The notes under the pieces are model-generated. The model was not told the origin of the DNA. It saw nothing but the letters and a program-made list of their open reading frames with translations, and did not search any database. Positions 1-8,396 of a stretch of 64,000 nucleotides of DNA are shown here, one piece after another. This stretch comes from Bifidobacterium asteroides (GTDB lineage: Bacteria > Actinomycetota > Actinomycetes > Actinomycetales > Bifidobacteriaceae). The translations under genes and the position numbers were made by a program. Positions within the stretch are counted from its first letter, which is position 1; the number at the start of each line of letters is the position of its first letter. The stretch covers positions 682,001-746,000 of the forward strand of contig NZ_WKKW01000001.1 in assembly GCF_009683175.1 (NCBI RefSeq), in the 5' to 3' direction.

Positions 1-531
1 GACCAGCTGCAGAACTACGTCCTGGGCGGCATCATCGGCGGCGTCATCTACAGCGACAGCATCTCAATGGCCCAGTACATTGTCATCCTACTGATATGGG
101 CGGCGCTGATTCTCATCACCCGGTATGCCAAGACCCACATCCACGCGGTGGGCAAGTACATCGACGGCGAACCGGTCACCATCATCAAGAACGGCAAACT
201 GCTGGTCCAGAACTGCCTCAAGGTCAACCTGACGGCCAAGGAGGTGGACTTCAAGCTGCGCACCAAGGGCATCAATGACATCCGCGACGTCAAGCGGGGC
301 ATCGTCGAGCAGAACGGCGGCCTGACCATCATTTCCGAGGGCGACAAGGACGTGCGCTACCCGGTGGTCATGGACGGGCGGGTCAATCCCGACGTTCTTG
401 ACACCATGGGACGGGACGAGGACTGGCTCGACGAGCAGCTGGCCAAGCAGGGCATACACAAGGTCAGCGATGTGTACATGGCCCGATACCAGAACGGCGA
501 GTTCTACGCCGTCACCTACCAGGACCAGTAG
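1..531 (+). CDS. DUF421 family membrane protein, 3' part
   Basis: The reading frame is open from the first base, so the 5' end lies outside the window; 176 codons are visible. The visible part starts in a glycine-rich segment (NYVLGGIIGGVIY), continues through a transmembrane stretch (QYIVILLIWAALILIT) and ends in a soluble domain with the GKYIDGEPVTIIKNGK element typical of DUF421 (YetF/YcaP-like) proteins. These are small membrane proteins with a cytoplasmic alpha/beta domain and poorly known function. An internal ATG at 67 is not the start, because homology-like sequence precedes it. No clear T-tract terminator follows. Family call is confident; function is unknown. Confidence 0.8.
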   Translation, partial: DQLQNYVLGGIIGGVIYSDSISMAQYIVILLIWAALILITRYAKTHIHAVGKYIDGEPVTIIKNGKLLVQNCLKVNLTAKEVDFKLRTKGINDIRDVKRGIVEQNGGLTIISEGDKDVRYPVVMDGRVNPDVLDTMGRDEDWLDEQLAKQGIHKVSDVYMARYQNGEFYAVTYQDQ

Positions 532-800
532 TGTGCTATAGACGCAATCTGAAGCATCCTGACGGTGACCAAGGCTCATTGAGCGGGGCCATCCGGCCTT
601 ATCTCAAGCTTGATTGTTCCAGCGCTGACAGGTAAAATCCATGTCCATATTGTTTTGGCGTAGCATGTGAACGGCATTCAACGAATTCAAAGCCGACTCC
701 AATCGGCAGTTCCGCGCTCGACGCTCCCGAGGCGTAGGCGGGTTTGAGGAGACCTGGTCGAGGCCCATCCCAGCGGGGATGAACCCTTTCAAGGAATGCC

Positions 801-1364
801 GTGTTTTTGAGATTGTTGTTTATCGCTTTAGGTGTATCTTCTGACGCTTTTGCCGTCTCCATCAGCAAGGGACTGTCCGTGGACCGGCTGCGAGCCCGCC
901 ATCATTGGCTGGTCGGACTTTGGTTCGGCGGATTCCAGACTCTGCTGCCCCTGCTGGGCTACTTCACCGCCTCCATGCTGCAGGACTCCTTGGCCGCCGT
1001 GGATCACTGGATTATCTTCGGCATCCTTTCAGTCATCGGGGTCAACATGATCCGCGAGGGCGTCTATGGCGAGGAAGAAGGAGCAAAGGGCGAGGAGGAC
1101 TTCTCCTGGCGGCAGATGCTCCCTGCAGCCATCGCCACCAGCATCGACTCATTCGGCGTGGGCGCAGGCCTTGCCTTGCTGGGAATCAACATCTGGCTGT
1201 CCGCATTGGTCATCGGGCTGGTGACGGCTGCGGCCTCCATTCTGGGACTGCGCATCGGATACGCGGTCGGGTCCCGCTGGCGCAAGCCTGCCAGAATCGC
1301 CGGCGGCATCATTCTGATCGTCATGGGCATCCAGATTCTTTTGGATCACCTGATGAATGCCTGA
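801..1364 (+). CDS. mntP: Manganese efflux pump MntP
   Basis: The 187-residue integral membrane protein has the usual MntP length and organisation, two homologous halves of three helices. Each half carries an acidic in-membrane motif: SSDAFAVSISKG near residue 13 and TSIDSFGVGAGLA near residue 113. Conserved aspartates of this type are needed for Mn2+ export in the family. The start is a GTG at 801 with AAGGAA at 791-796 four bases upstream. mntP genes are often preceded by a yybP-ykoY manganese riboswitch, but I could not recognise its conserved loops in 532-800. That 269-base gap shows only weak hairpins. The gene converges on the minus-strand membrane protein, leaving one base between the stops. 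Confidence 0.9.
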   Translation: MFLRLLFIALGVSSDAFAVSISKGLSVDRLRARHHWLVGLWFGGFQTLLPLLGYFTASMLQDSLAAVDHWIIFGILSVIGVNMIREGVYGEEEGAKGEEDFSWRQMLPAAIATSIDSFGVGAGLALLGINIWLSALVIGLVTAAASILGLRIGYAVGSRWRKPARIAGGIILIVMGIQILLDHLMNA

Positions 1365-1365
1365 C

Positions 1366-2028
1366 TCAGAACGTCGTCTGCAAGACCATAGCGGCCAGAA
1401 CCACGATGGAGCCGGCCAGAAGAACCGACATCAGCGCCAGGCCAACGGCCCCACGCCGATCAGCTGCCTCCTGGGCCCAGCGATAACCGGAGGTCATGAG
1501 CCCAACCAGCAGCAGCAAGGCCACAAGCACCACCAGAATCGGCATCAGGTCAGGATGCAAGCCTCTGACCAGCTCCGGCAGAAAGACCCACCCTGAGGCG
1601 GCCACAGCGGTCACCCCGCCCATGGCGGTTGCAGAAATGCCACGGATAACCATCCGTCGATCCCGACGCAGCATCTGACGAACAAACATAAATACAGCCA
1701 GAAGTGCCAGCAGGAATGCCGCAGCCGACAGCCAGGCCCAGAGGGCACCAGGCCCCTGCACGACCAGGGACGGCACCAGAGCGACCAAGGCCAGCAGACC
1801 AGACACGGCTCGGTCAGGACCGGGTCGGATGCCCCGGCCCACCAGGGGCCAAGAGACCAGCATGGCTGACGACAGCACCAGGACCAGAACGGCCTGCACC
1901 CATCGAGCGACCCGGGGCTCGGCCAGCAAGCCCGCCGCCACGCCCGGCAGAATCAGGGCCGCCAGGGCCAGCAGCTGGGTCAGGGCGGGCGCGCGCCCAT
2001 CCCGGGTTTCTTTTACGGTCTGCGCCAT
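1366..2028 (-). CDS. Hypothetical multi-spanning membrane protein
   Basis: The 220-residue protein is mostly hydrophobic, with about six predicted membrane segments separated by short Arg-rich loops (for example VRQMLRRDRRM). I do not recognise a family. The ATG at 2028 is preferred over an upstream codon at 2061 because AGGAGG sits six bases before it (minus-strand GCAGGAGGACCC-ATG). The gene is divergent from glnR with a 163-base gap, and convergent with mntP. It may be a small actinobacterial conserved integral membrane protein; nothing in the neighbours suggests a specific role. Confidence 0.7.
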   Translation of the reverse strand: MAQTVKETRDGRAPALTQLLALAALILPGVAAGLLAEPRVARWVQAVLVLVLSSAMLVSWPLVGRGIRPGPDRAVSGLLALVALVPSLVVQGPGALWAWLSAAAFLLALLAVFMFVRQMLRRDRRMVIRGISATAMGGVTAVAASGWVFLPELVRGLHPDLMPILVVLVALLLLVGLMTSGYRWAQEAADRRGAVGLALMSVLLAGSIVVLAAMVLQTTF

Positions 2029-2191
2029 GGGTCCTCCTGCCTGTCCCCGTCGGGGAGCCATACGTCACATCCTAGGGCAAGGCCATCCTGTGAACTCGGA
2101 GCCCCTGTGACGGGCCGATTGTACAATGATGACGACTGTTCAACGAATCCACCCCCGCTATGGACGAACGGACAGGGAAGAAGGTACCCCC

Positions 2192-3031
2192 GTGACGGAT
2201 CTGACCTTGATGACCTGCGCCGAGGACCCGGCATCGGTTCTGCCAGCCTTGGCCCTGCTCTCCCATCGAGTGCGCGTCCTGCCCCTGGATGCCGCCTCCC
2301 TGGTGAGAATGCCCGAGGACACCGTGCTGCTGATTGATGCCAGCGACGACCTGGCCGAAGCCAAGACCCTCTGCAGCCTGACCCGGGCCTCGGGTCTGTC
2401 CACACCCATCATCCTGATTCTGAGCGAGGGCGGCTTCACCGTGGTCAATGCCGGCTGGGGCGTGGCCGACGTCATCATTCAGTCCGCATCACCTGCCGAG
2501 GTCGAAGCCCGGCTGCGTCTGGTCTGCCAGCGTGTGACACCGACACGCAAGCCTGATGTCCAGCCGGAAGAGGTGGAAGACCAAGTCCCCACCGGTCAGG
2601 TCCGCTCGGGCGATCTGGTTGTGGACACCGAGAGCTACACGGCCCGAATCCACGGTCGGCCGATCAATCTGGCCTACAAGGAGTTCGAGCTGCTCAAATA
2701 CCTGGTCCAGCATCCCGGCAGGGTCTTCACCAGAGCCCAGCTCCTCCAGGAGGTCTGGGGTTATGACTACTACGGCGGCACCAGAACGGTGGATGTGCAC
2801 GTGCGGCGGCTCAGGGCCAAGCTGGGCAGCGAGTACGAGCACCTGATCGGCACGGTCCGCAACGTGGGCTACCGGTTCGACCCGCCCTCCTCGGCAAGGA
2901 CGACCTCAGTGCCCAAACCGGAGCCGGAGGCCGGGACCAATCCAGACCCAGCCGAGCAACACGAGCAACAGGACAGCCAGTCAGAACAACCCCAGGATTC
3001 CAAGAAGAAGAAAACCGATCATAGTGACTGA
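2192..3031 (+). CDS. glnR: GlnR-type orphan OmpR family regulator
   Basis: The 279-residue protein has an N-terminal receiver-like domain (about 1-115) and a C-terminal OmpR/PhoB winged helix (about 135-235). The DNA-binding domain is close to actinobacterial GlnR: FELLKYLVQHPGRVFTRAQL, EVWGYDYYGGTRTVDVHV, RRLRAKLG and GTVRNVGYRF. The receiver resembles GlnR (ALALLSHRVRVLPLDA, VLLIDASDDL) rather than a phosphorylated response regulator, and no histidine kinase is adjacent. GlnR controls nitrogen assimilation genes in actinobacteria. The GTG at 2192 is chosen because AAGAAGG precedes it at 2178-2184; an ATG at 2126 would add 22 residues not typical of the family. A charged tail of about 45 residues, rich in Glu, Gln and Lys, ends the protein. 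It overlaps nth by 8 bases. Confidence 0.85.
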   Translation: MTDLTLMTCAEDPASVLPALALLSHRVRVLPLDAASLVRMPEDTVLLIDASDDLAEAKTLCSLTRASGLSTPIILILSEGGFTVVNAGWGVADVIIQSASPAEVEARLRLVCQRVTPTRKPDVQPEEVEDQVPTGQVRSGDLVVDTESYTARIHGRPINLAYKEFELLKYLVQHPGRVFTRAQLLQEVWGYDYYGGTRTVDVHVRRLRAKLGSEYEHLIGTVRNVGYRFDPPSSARTTSVPKPEPEAGTNPDPAEQHEQQDSQSEQPQDSKKKKTDHSD

Positions 3032-3740
3032 TGCATCATCAAACCGAAAGCGCCCCCAGGGCAGGGAAAGCAAGGCCCGACGCCTGGCCCGCATGCACGA
3101 GGAGTACCACATCCTCTGCCAGGTCTTTCCCGAGGCGGTCTGCGCCCTGCACTTCCGCAACCCCTTCGAGCTGCTGGTGGCCACGGTCCTGAGCGCCCAG
3201 ACCACCGACAAGCGGGTCAACTCGGTGACCCCCGAACTCTTCGAGCGCTACCCCGACCCCGAATCAATGGCCCAGGCCCAGCCTGCCGAACTGGAGTCCA
3301 TCATCCACCCGGTGGGCTTCTACCATGCCAAGGCCCGACACCTCCTGGGGCTGTCCCTGATGCTGACCGAGGACTACGGGGGCAAGGTCCCCCAGACCAT
3401 GGAGGAGCTGACCAGCCTGCCCGGCGTGGGGCGCAAGACCGCCAACGTGGTCCTGGGCAATGCCTTCAACATCCCCGGATTCCCGGTGGACACCCACGTC
3501 ACCCGGGTCACCGGCCGTCTGCGCTGGCGGACCGACTGGCGCAGCACCCACCCCGATCCGGTGAAGATCGAGCATGAGATCTGTGACTGCTTCCCGCCCG
3601 AGGACTGGACCAATCTGTCGCACAGGCTGATTCTGCACGGCCGGGCTACCTGCCACGCCCGTAAGCCTGACTGCCTCCACTGCCCTCTTGCCGAAACATG
3701 CCCCAGCGCCGAGCTCCTGGCCGGACCAGCCTCTCGGTAG
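3024..3740 (+). CDS. nth: Endonuclease III (DNA glycosylase/AP lyase)
   Basis: The 238-residue protein is a base-excision repair enzyme that removes oxidised pyrimidines and cleaves abasic sites. The helix-hairpin-helix LPGVGRKTANVV lies at residues 132-143, with catalytic Lys138. Catalytic Asp156 is in PVDTHVTR. The C-terminal 4Fe-4S ligands follow the standard C-X6-C-X2-C-X5-C spacing (Cys210, 217, 220, 226). The GTG start at 3024 lies inside the end of glnR, so the two are probably co-transcribed and translationally coupled. Confidence 0.95.
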   Translation: MTDASSNRKRPQGRESKARRLARMHEEYHILCQVFPEAVCALHFRNPFELLVATVLSAQTTDKRVNSVTPELFERYPDPESMAQAQPAELESIIHPVGFYHAKARHLLGLSLMLTEDYGGKVPQTMEELTSLPGVGRKTANVVLGNAFNIPGFPVDTHVTRVTGRLRWRTDWRSTHPDPVKIEHEICDCFPPEDWTNLSHRLILHGRATCHARKPDCLHCPLAETCPSAELLAGPASR

Positions 3741-3750
3741 AATCAAAACC

Positions 3751-5283
3751 ATGGCACGCGGCAGACACAAACAAATCAGATCCGGAATCATCTTTTTCCT
3801 GGTACTGGCGGTCCTGACCGCGGGCACCTACATGGCCTGGCCGCTGGTGACAGGCCAAGGAGGCTGGCGGCTGCCCTGGGCCCAGGAGGGTTCAGGCCGA
3901 ATCGTGCGCATCCGTGCACGCCAGGCCCCCGTCTCCCTGGACATCCGCACCGAACCAGGACGCGCCACCGACCAGGCCCTGATGGGCAACGTCTACCAGA
4001 CCCTGACCAGGCCCGACGCCAAGGGTCGGCCGACGCCCGGCCTGGCCCAGAACTGGGAGGTCTCCGCAAACGGCCTGCTCTACACCTTTCATCTACGCAA
4101 TGACGCCCGCTTCGCCGATGGACGCCGCCTGACCTCGGAGGATGCCCTCTGGTCCCTGCACCAGATCATCGACCACCAGTACCAGGGCCATCGGGACTTG
4201 GACGGACTGGCCAGGGTCACCAACCCCGATGATGCCACACTGGTAATCGGCCTGAAGAGCCCGAACGCCAGACTGCTGACCGCCCTGAGCGGTCGGGCAG
4301 GCATAGTCTACGACCGCCAGGCCCGGGTCAACTATTCCACTCGATCAGCCGGCTCAGGCCCCTACCAGGTGGATGACTGGCAGCCGGGCACCAGCCTGAC
4401 CCTGACTGCCAACAAATCCTACCGAGGCCCGGATAAGGCCGCCATCGGCAAGGTGATATTCACCTATACCGGCAGCCCGCAAGAAACCATCAAGGATCTG
4501 GACCAGGGGCGCCTGGACGCTGTAGTGGACCTGGATCCTGCCACCGCCGCACAGGCCCACAAGAAACCGACCGCCACGCCCAGCACAGACAATGTGGTCC
4601 TGGCCTTCAACAACATAGCAACCAGCCCGCTGTCCGACCAGCATATGCGCGAGGCCGTCCGCTACGCCCTGGACCGGGAAGCCGTTGCCAAACTGGAGGG
4701 AGGCGGAGCCAAGGCACTGGGCGGACCGCTCAACCAGCTGAGCCCCGGCTACGATCCTGACCTACAGGCCTTCCCCTTCGACCGTGCTCAGGCGATTCAT
4801 CGGTCCTCCTACTACCGCCCTTCCTTCTTTAAGAACGGTCTGCGTCTGGTCTATCCCCGCGAATTCGGCAGCCAGGTGGGCGAGCTGATGCGCACACAGC
4901 TCAAGGCAGCAGGCATCCCCACCCAGGTCTCCATGGTGGATCAGCCTACCTTCCGTGACCAGGTGCTCAACCGCCGCGACTACGACATGGCCCTGATGGT
5001 CATGGACAACGATGAAATCGACCGCTTCGCCGACCCCGACTCCACCATGCTCTTCGACAACGTCGATGTCCAGAACTCCTGGAAGCAGGTGACCGACTGC
5101 ACCGACCAAAACACCTATGCCGAGCGACTGAAGGCCTTTGCCCGACAGGTCAGCGACCTCTCCCCCAGCGACTGGCTGTATCAGCGCACGCCCCTGGTCC
5201 TCACCGCCCCCCGCCTCCAGGGCATGCCCAGCTCTCTGTTGGACCGCTACCTGCCCCTGTGGAACCTGCGCATCCAGGGGTGA
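3751..5283 (+). CDS. ABC transporter solute-binding protein, family 5
   Basis: The 510-residue protein matches the peptide/nickel-type solute-binding family 5 (OppA/DppA fold): RIRARQAPVSLDIRTEP early, then NVYQTLTRPDAKGRPTPGLA, WEVSANGLLYTFHLRNDARF and an ALDREAV segment. It starts with one hydrophobic segment (residues about 10-32) after basic residues, but no lipobox cysteine is visible, so it looks membrane-anchored or signal-peptide-cleaved rather than a lipoprotein. The ATG at 3751 is used; an earlier in-frame start would overlap nth by about 50 bases. No permease or ATPase gene is adjacent, so it is an orphan component; peptides are the likeliest ligand but this is inference. Confidence 0.85.
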   Translation: MARGRHKQIRSGIIFFLVLAVLTAGTYMAWPLVTGQGGWRLPWAQEGSGRIVRIRARQAPVSLDIRTEPGRATDQALMGNVYQTLTRPDAKGRPTPGLAQNWEVSANGLLYTFHLRNDARFADGRRLTSEDALWSLHQIIDHQYQGHRDLDGLARVTNPDDATLVIGLKSPNARLLTALSGRAGIVYDRQARVNYSTRSAGSGPYQVDDWQPGTSLTLTANKSYRGPDKAAIGKVIFTYTGSPQETIKDLDQGRLDAVVDLDPATAAQAHKKPTATPSTDNVVLAFNNIATSPLSDQHMREAVRYALDREAVAKLEGGGAKALGGPLNQLSPGYDPDLQAFPFDRAQAIHRSSYYRPSFFKNGLRLVYPREFGSQVGELMRTQLKAAGIPTQVSMVDQPTFRDQVLNRRDYDMALMVMDNDEIDRFADPDSTMLFDNVDVQNSWKQVTDCTDQNTYAERLKAFARQVSDLSPSDWLYQRTPLVLTAPRLQGMPSSLLDRYLPLWNLRIQG

Positions 5284-5327
5284 AAAGGCCGGCGCCCCTT
5301 GTCACTGTTCGTCCATAAAATGCTGGT

Positions 5328-8069
5328 ATGTCTGCTGAACACCAAGGAATCGTCAATGCCCATCTGACCCCCCTGCCCGACAGGGTGGGCGTGGATGGCC
5401 TGGAGGAAAAGTGGTGCCGCGACTGGGACGAGTCCGGCGTCTACCGCTTCCGCAACACCCGCGAGCGCTCCCGCGTCTACTCCATCGACACCCCGCCGCC
5501 CACGGTCTCCGGGCATTTGCATGTGGGGCACGTCTTCTCATACACCCATACCGACGTGATCGCCCGGTTCAAGCGGATGCAGGGCTACGACGTCTTCTAC
5601 CCCATGGGCTGGGACGACAACGGCCTGCCCACCGAGCGGCGGGTCCAGAACTACTACGGGGTCCGTGTAGACACCTCGCTCAAATACGATCCGGACTTCA
5701 AGCCCCCCTTCCATGGGACCAAGGGCAAGAAGATCAGCGCCAAGGATCAGGTGCCCGTCTCCCGTCAGAACTTCATCGAACTGTGCGAGGAACTGACCGC
5801 CGAGGACGAGAAGCTCTTCGAGCAGCTCTGGCGGTCGCTGGGCCTGTCGGTGGACTGGTCGCAGACCTACCACACCATCGGCGAGCATCCCCGACGGGTG
5901 GCGCAGAAGGCTTTCCTTCGGAATCTGGCCCGGGGCGAGGCATACCAGAAGGAGGCCCCGGGACTCTGGGACGTGACCTTCCAGACCGCCGTGGCCCAGG
6001 CCGAGCTGGAGTCGCGCGAGTACGACGGCTTCTACCACAGGGTGGCCTTCCGGTTCGCTGACGGCACGCCAATATACATCGAGACCACCAGGCCTGAGCT
6101 GCTGGCGGCCTGCGGCGCTCTGATCGCCCACCCGGACGACAAGCGCTACCAGAAGTATTTCGGGCAGAAGGTCTACTCCCCCCTGTTCAAGGTCGAGGTG
6201 CCCATCCTGGCCCATCCCGCCGCAGAGATGGACAAGGGAGCCGGCATCGCCATGTGCTGCACCTTTGGCGACGTGACCGACGTGCAGTGGTGGCGGGACC
6301 TGAACCTGCCCACCAGGTCCATCATCCAGCGCAACGGACGAATCGTCATGGACGTGCCGGATTGGATCACCGATGAAGGCGGACGACGCATCTTTGAGCA
6401 GACCGAGGGCAAGACCACCTTCTCAGCCCGCAAGATCATCGTGGACGCCCTGCGCGAGTCCGGCGACCTGGACGGCGAGCCCAAGCCCACCAAGCGCATG
6501 ACCAATTTCTACGAGAAGGGCGACAAGCCCCTGGAGATCGTCACTTCCCGTCAGTGGTACCTGCGCAATGGCGGCACCGACCAGAAACTCAACAAGGAGC
6601 TGCTGGAGCGCGGCAAGGAACTCAACTTCCACCCGGACTTCATGCGGGTGCGCTACAACAACTGGGTCGAGGGCCTGAACGGCGACTGGCTGATTTCCCG
6701 CCAGCGCTTCTTCGGTGTCCCCTTCCCTCTCTGGTACCCGGTCAAGGAGAACGGCGAGACCGACTACGCCCGTCCCATCACCCCGGCCGAGGACAGGCTC
6801 CCCATCGACCCCAGCAGCGATGTGCCCGAGGGCTTCGAGGAATCCCAGCGCGACCAGCCCGGCGGCTTCACAGCCGAGAAGGACATCATGGACACCTGGG
6901 CCACCAGCTCCCTGACCCCCCAGATCGTGACCCACTGGGCCGAACCGGGCGAACAGGACCAGGCCCTCTTCAAGGCCACCTTCCCCATGGATCTGCGCCC
7001 CCAGGGCCAGGACATCATCCGCACCTGGCTCTTCAGCTCCATGGACCGTGCCCATTTGGAGAACGGCTGCCTGCCTTGGAGTGATACCACCCTGTCGGGG
7101 TGGATCCTGGATCCGGACCACAAAAAGATGAGCAAGTCCAAGGGCAATGTTGTGGTGCCGGACGAGCCCATCAAGAAGTATGGCGCTGATGCCGTGCGCT
7201 ACTGGGCATCCTGCGCCCGGCTGGGTCTGGACGCCACCTACGATGAGGGACAGATGAAGATAGGCCGCCGTCTGGCCGTCAAACTCCTCAACGCCGTCAA
7301 GTTCGCCCTGGCCATCGGTCGGGAGGATGAGAACCATAAGGTCACCCGGTCAGCGGAGGCCACCTGGAACCCTGCTGACGTGACGGCTCCCCTGGATCGC
7401 GCGGTCCTGGCCGGCCTTGCCCAGGTGATCGATCAAGCCACCAAAGCTCTGGAATCATACGAGCACTCCAAGGCCCTGGAGGTGACCGAATCCTTCTTCT
7501 GGGACTTCTGCGACAACTACATCGAGCTGGCCAAGAACCGGGCCTACGGAACTGCGGATGCCACCGGCAGAACCCCTGACGAGGCCCAGGTGCTGAGCGC
7601 CCGCACGACCCTAGGACTGGTCCTGGATGCTCTGGATCGTCTCCTGGCTCCCTTCCTGCCCTTCGCCACCGAGGAGGCTTGGCAATGGATGCACCAGGGG
7701 GATGGATCGGTTCACCGGGCATCCTGGCCACGCCCAGAATCATACCGGGCAGCTGCCCAGGGCCAGGATCCGGCTCTTCTGGCATGGGCAGGTACGGCCT
7801 TGGCCTCCCTGCGGCGAATCAAGTCCGAAGCCAAGGTCTCCATGAAGACCCCTATCCTCTCCGCCTCCTTGAGCGTGGCGCCGGAGGGCCTGGGAGCCGT
7901 CAAGGCCGCCCTGGACGACATAGCCGAAGCGGGCAAGGTCACAGGAGATCTGAATCTGGTCGAGGAGACCACCCAGCCCGAGGCCAAAGGAGCCGGCGAG
8001 GATGAAGCGGGTATCCGAGTGACCGCCAGCCAGCTGGGCGAACCCCCGGCCAAGAAGCCTCGTAAGTAG
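5328..8069 (+). CDS. valS: Valine--tRNA ligase
   Basis: The 913-residue class I synthetase charges tRNA-Val. The HIGH-type motif appears as HLHVGH at residues 63-68 after PPPTVSG, and the KMSKS loop as KMSKSKGNVV near residue 600. The editing domain between them and the anticodon-binding domain after about residue 650 (ESFFWDFCDNYIELAKNRAYG) are present. Length and lack of a long C-terminal coiled coil suit the shorter actinobacterial form. The ribosome binding site is weak (GCTGG). A strong terminator follows at 8089-8130. Confidence 0.97.
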   Translation: MSAEHQGIVNAHLTPLPDRVGVDGLEEKWCRDWDESGVYRFRNTRERSRVYSIDTPPPTVSGHLHVGHVFSYTHTDVIARFKRMQGYDVFYPMGWDDNGLPTERRVQNYYGVRVDTSLKYDPDFKPPFHGTKGKKISAKDQVPVSRQNFIELCEELTAEDEKLFEQLWRSLGLSVDWSQTYHTIGEHPRRVAQKAFLRNLARGEAYQKEAPGLWDVTFQTAVAQAELESREYDGFYHRVAFRFADGTPIYIETTRPELLAACGALIAHPDDKRYQKYFGQKVYSPLFKVEVPILAHPAAEMDKGAGIAMCCTFGDVTDVQWWRDLNLPTRSIIQRNGRIVMDVPDWITDEGGRRIFEQTEGKTTFSARKIIVDALRESGDLDGEPKPTKRMTNFYEKGDKPLEIVTSRQWYLRNGGTDQKLNKELLERGKELNFHPDFMRVRYNNWVEGLNGDWLISRQRFFGVPFPLWYPVKENGETDYARPITPAEDRLPIDPSSDVPEGFEESQRDQPGGFTAEKDIMDTWATSSLTPQIVTHWAEPGEQDQALFKATFPMDLRPQGQDIIRTWLFSSMDRAHLENGCLPWSDTTLSGWILDPDHKKMSKSKGNVVVPDEPIKKYGADAVRYWASCARLGLDATYDEGQMKIGRRLAVKLLNAVKFALAIGREDENHKVTRSAEATWNPADVTAPLDRAVLAGLAQVIDQATKALESYEHSKALEVTESFFWDFCDNYIELAKNRAYGTADATGRTPDEAQVLSARTTLGLVLDALDRLLAPFLPFATEEAWQWMHQGDGSVHRASWPRPESYRAAAQGQDPALLAWAGTALASLRRIKSEAKVSMKTPILSASLSVAPEGLGAVKAALDDIAEAGKVTGDLNLVEETTQPEAKGAGEDEAGIRVTASQLGEPPAKKPRK

Positions 8070-8088
8070 GCTCTACAATTCCCAATAC

Positions 8089-8130
8089 AACCGGGACGGT
8101 TCGGCCATAGGCACCGCCCCGGTTTTCCTT
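8089..8130 (+). terminator. Rho-independent terminator of valS
   Basis: A 12-base arm (8089-8100, AACCGGGACGGT) pairs with 8113-8124 (ACCGCCCCGGTT) with one mismatch across a 12-base loop, and the stem runs directly into TTTTCCTT. Confidence 0.85.
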
Positions 8131-8294
8131 CCGTGTCACTGGTGACAACGGCAATCCTACAATGTCAGTCGAGCCATCGTCGCTCATGCAAAAGTGCAGC
8201 TTCCATACTTCTCCGTAACTGAAGCATGCCTCTTGCAATCAATTTGCCCAGCAAGAGCCTGATCAGGTCACTATGAACTGTACGAAGAGTGTAA

Positions 8295-8303
8295 TGCTAT
8301 AGT
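8295..8303 (+). promoter_or_regulatory. Candidate extended -10 promoter for the first RCC1 protein
   Basis: TGC-TATAGT lies 94 bases before the ATG at 8397. A -35 box is weak (TGAACT at 8274-8279, 18-base spacer), so the extended -10 would carry the recognition. A short hairpin AAAGTC/GACTTT (8305-8323) follows near the expected transcript start. The remaining 8131-8396 gap holds no gene that I can see. Confidence 0.4.
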
Positions 8304-8396
8304 AAAAGTCATAGAGGGACTTTATTTTAGTGTGCATCGACGCAGATTTAGGGGCTACGACCTGGGGAATCGGCACGCTTGGGGAGGAAGAATCGA

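Noticed and set aside
532-800. Possible yybP-ykoY manganese riboswitch upstream of mntP
   Set aside because: I could not find the conserved loop sequences or a regulatory hairpin; only weak, unrelated hairpins are present.
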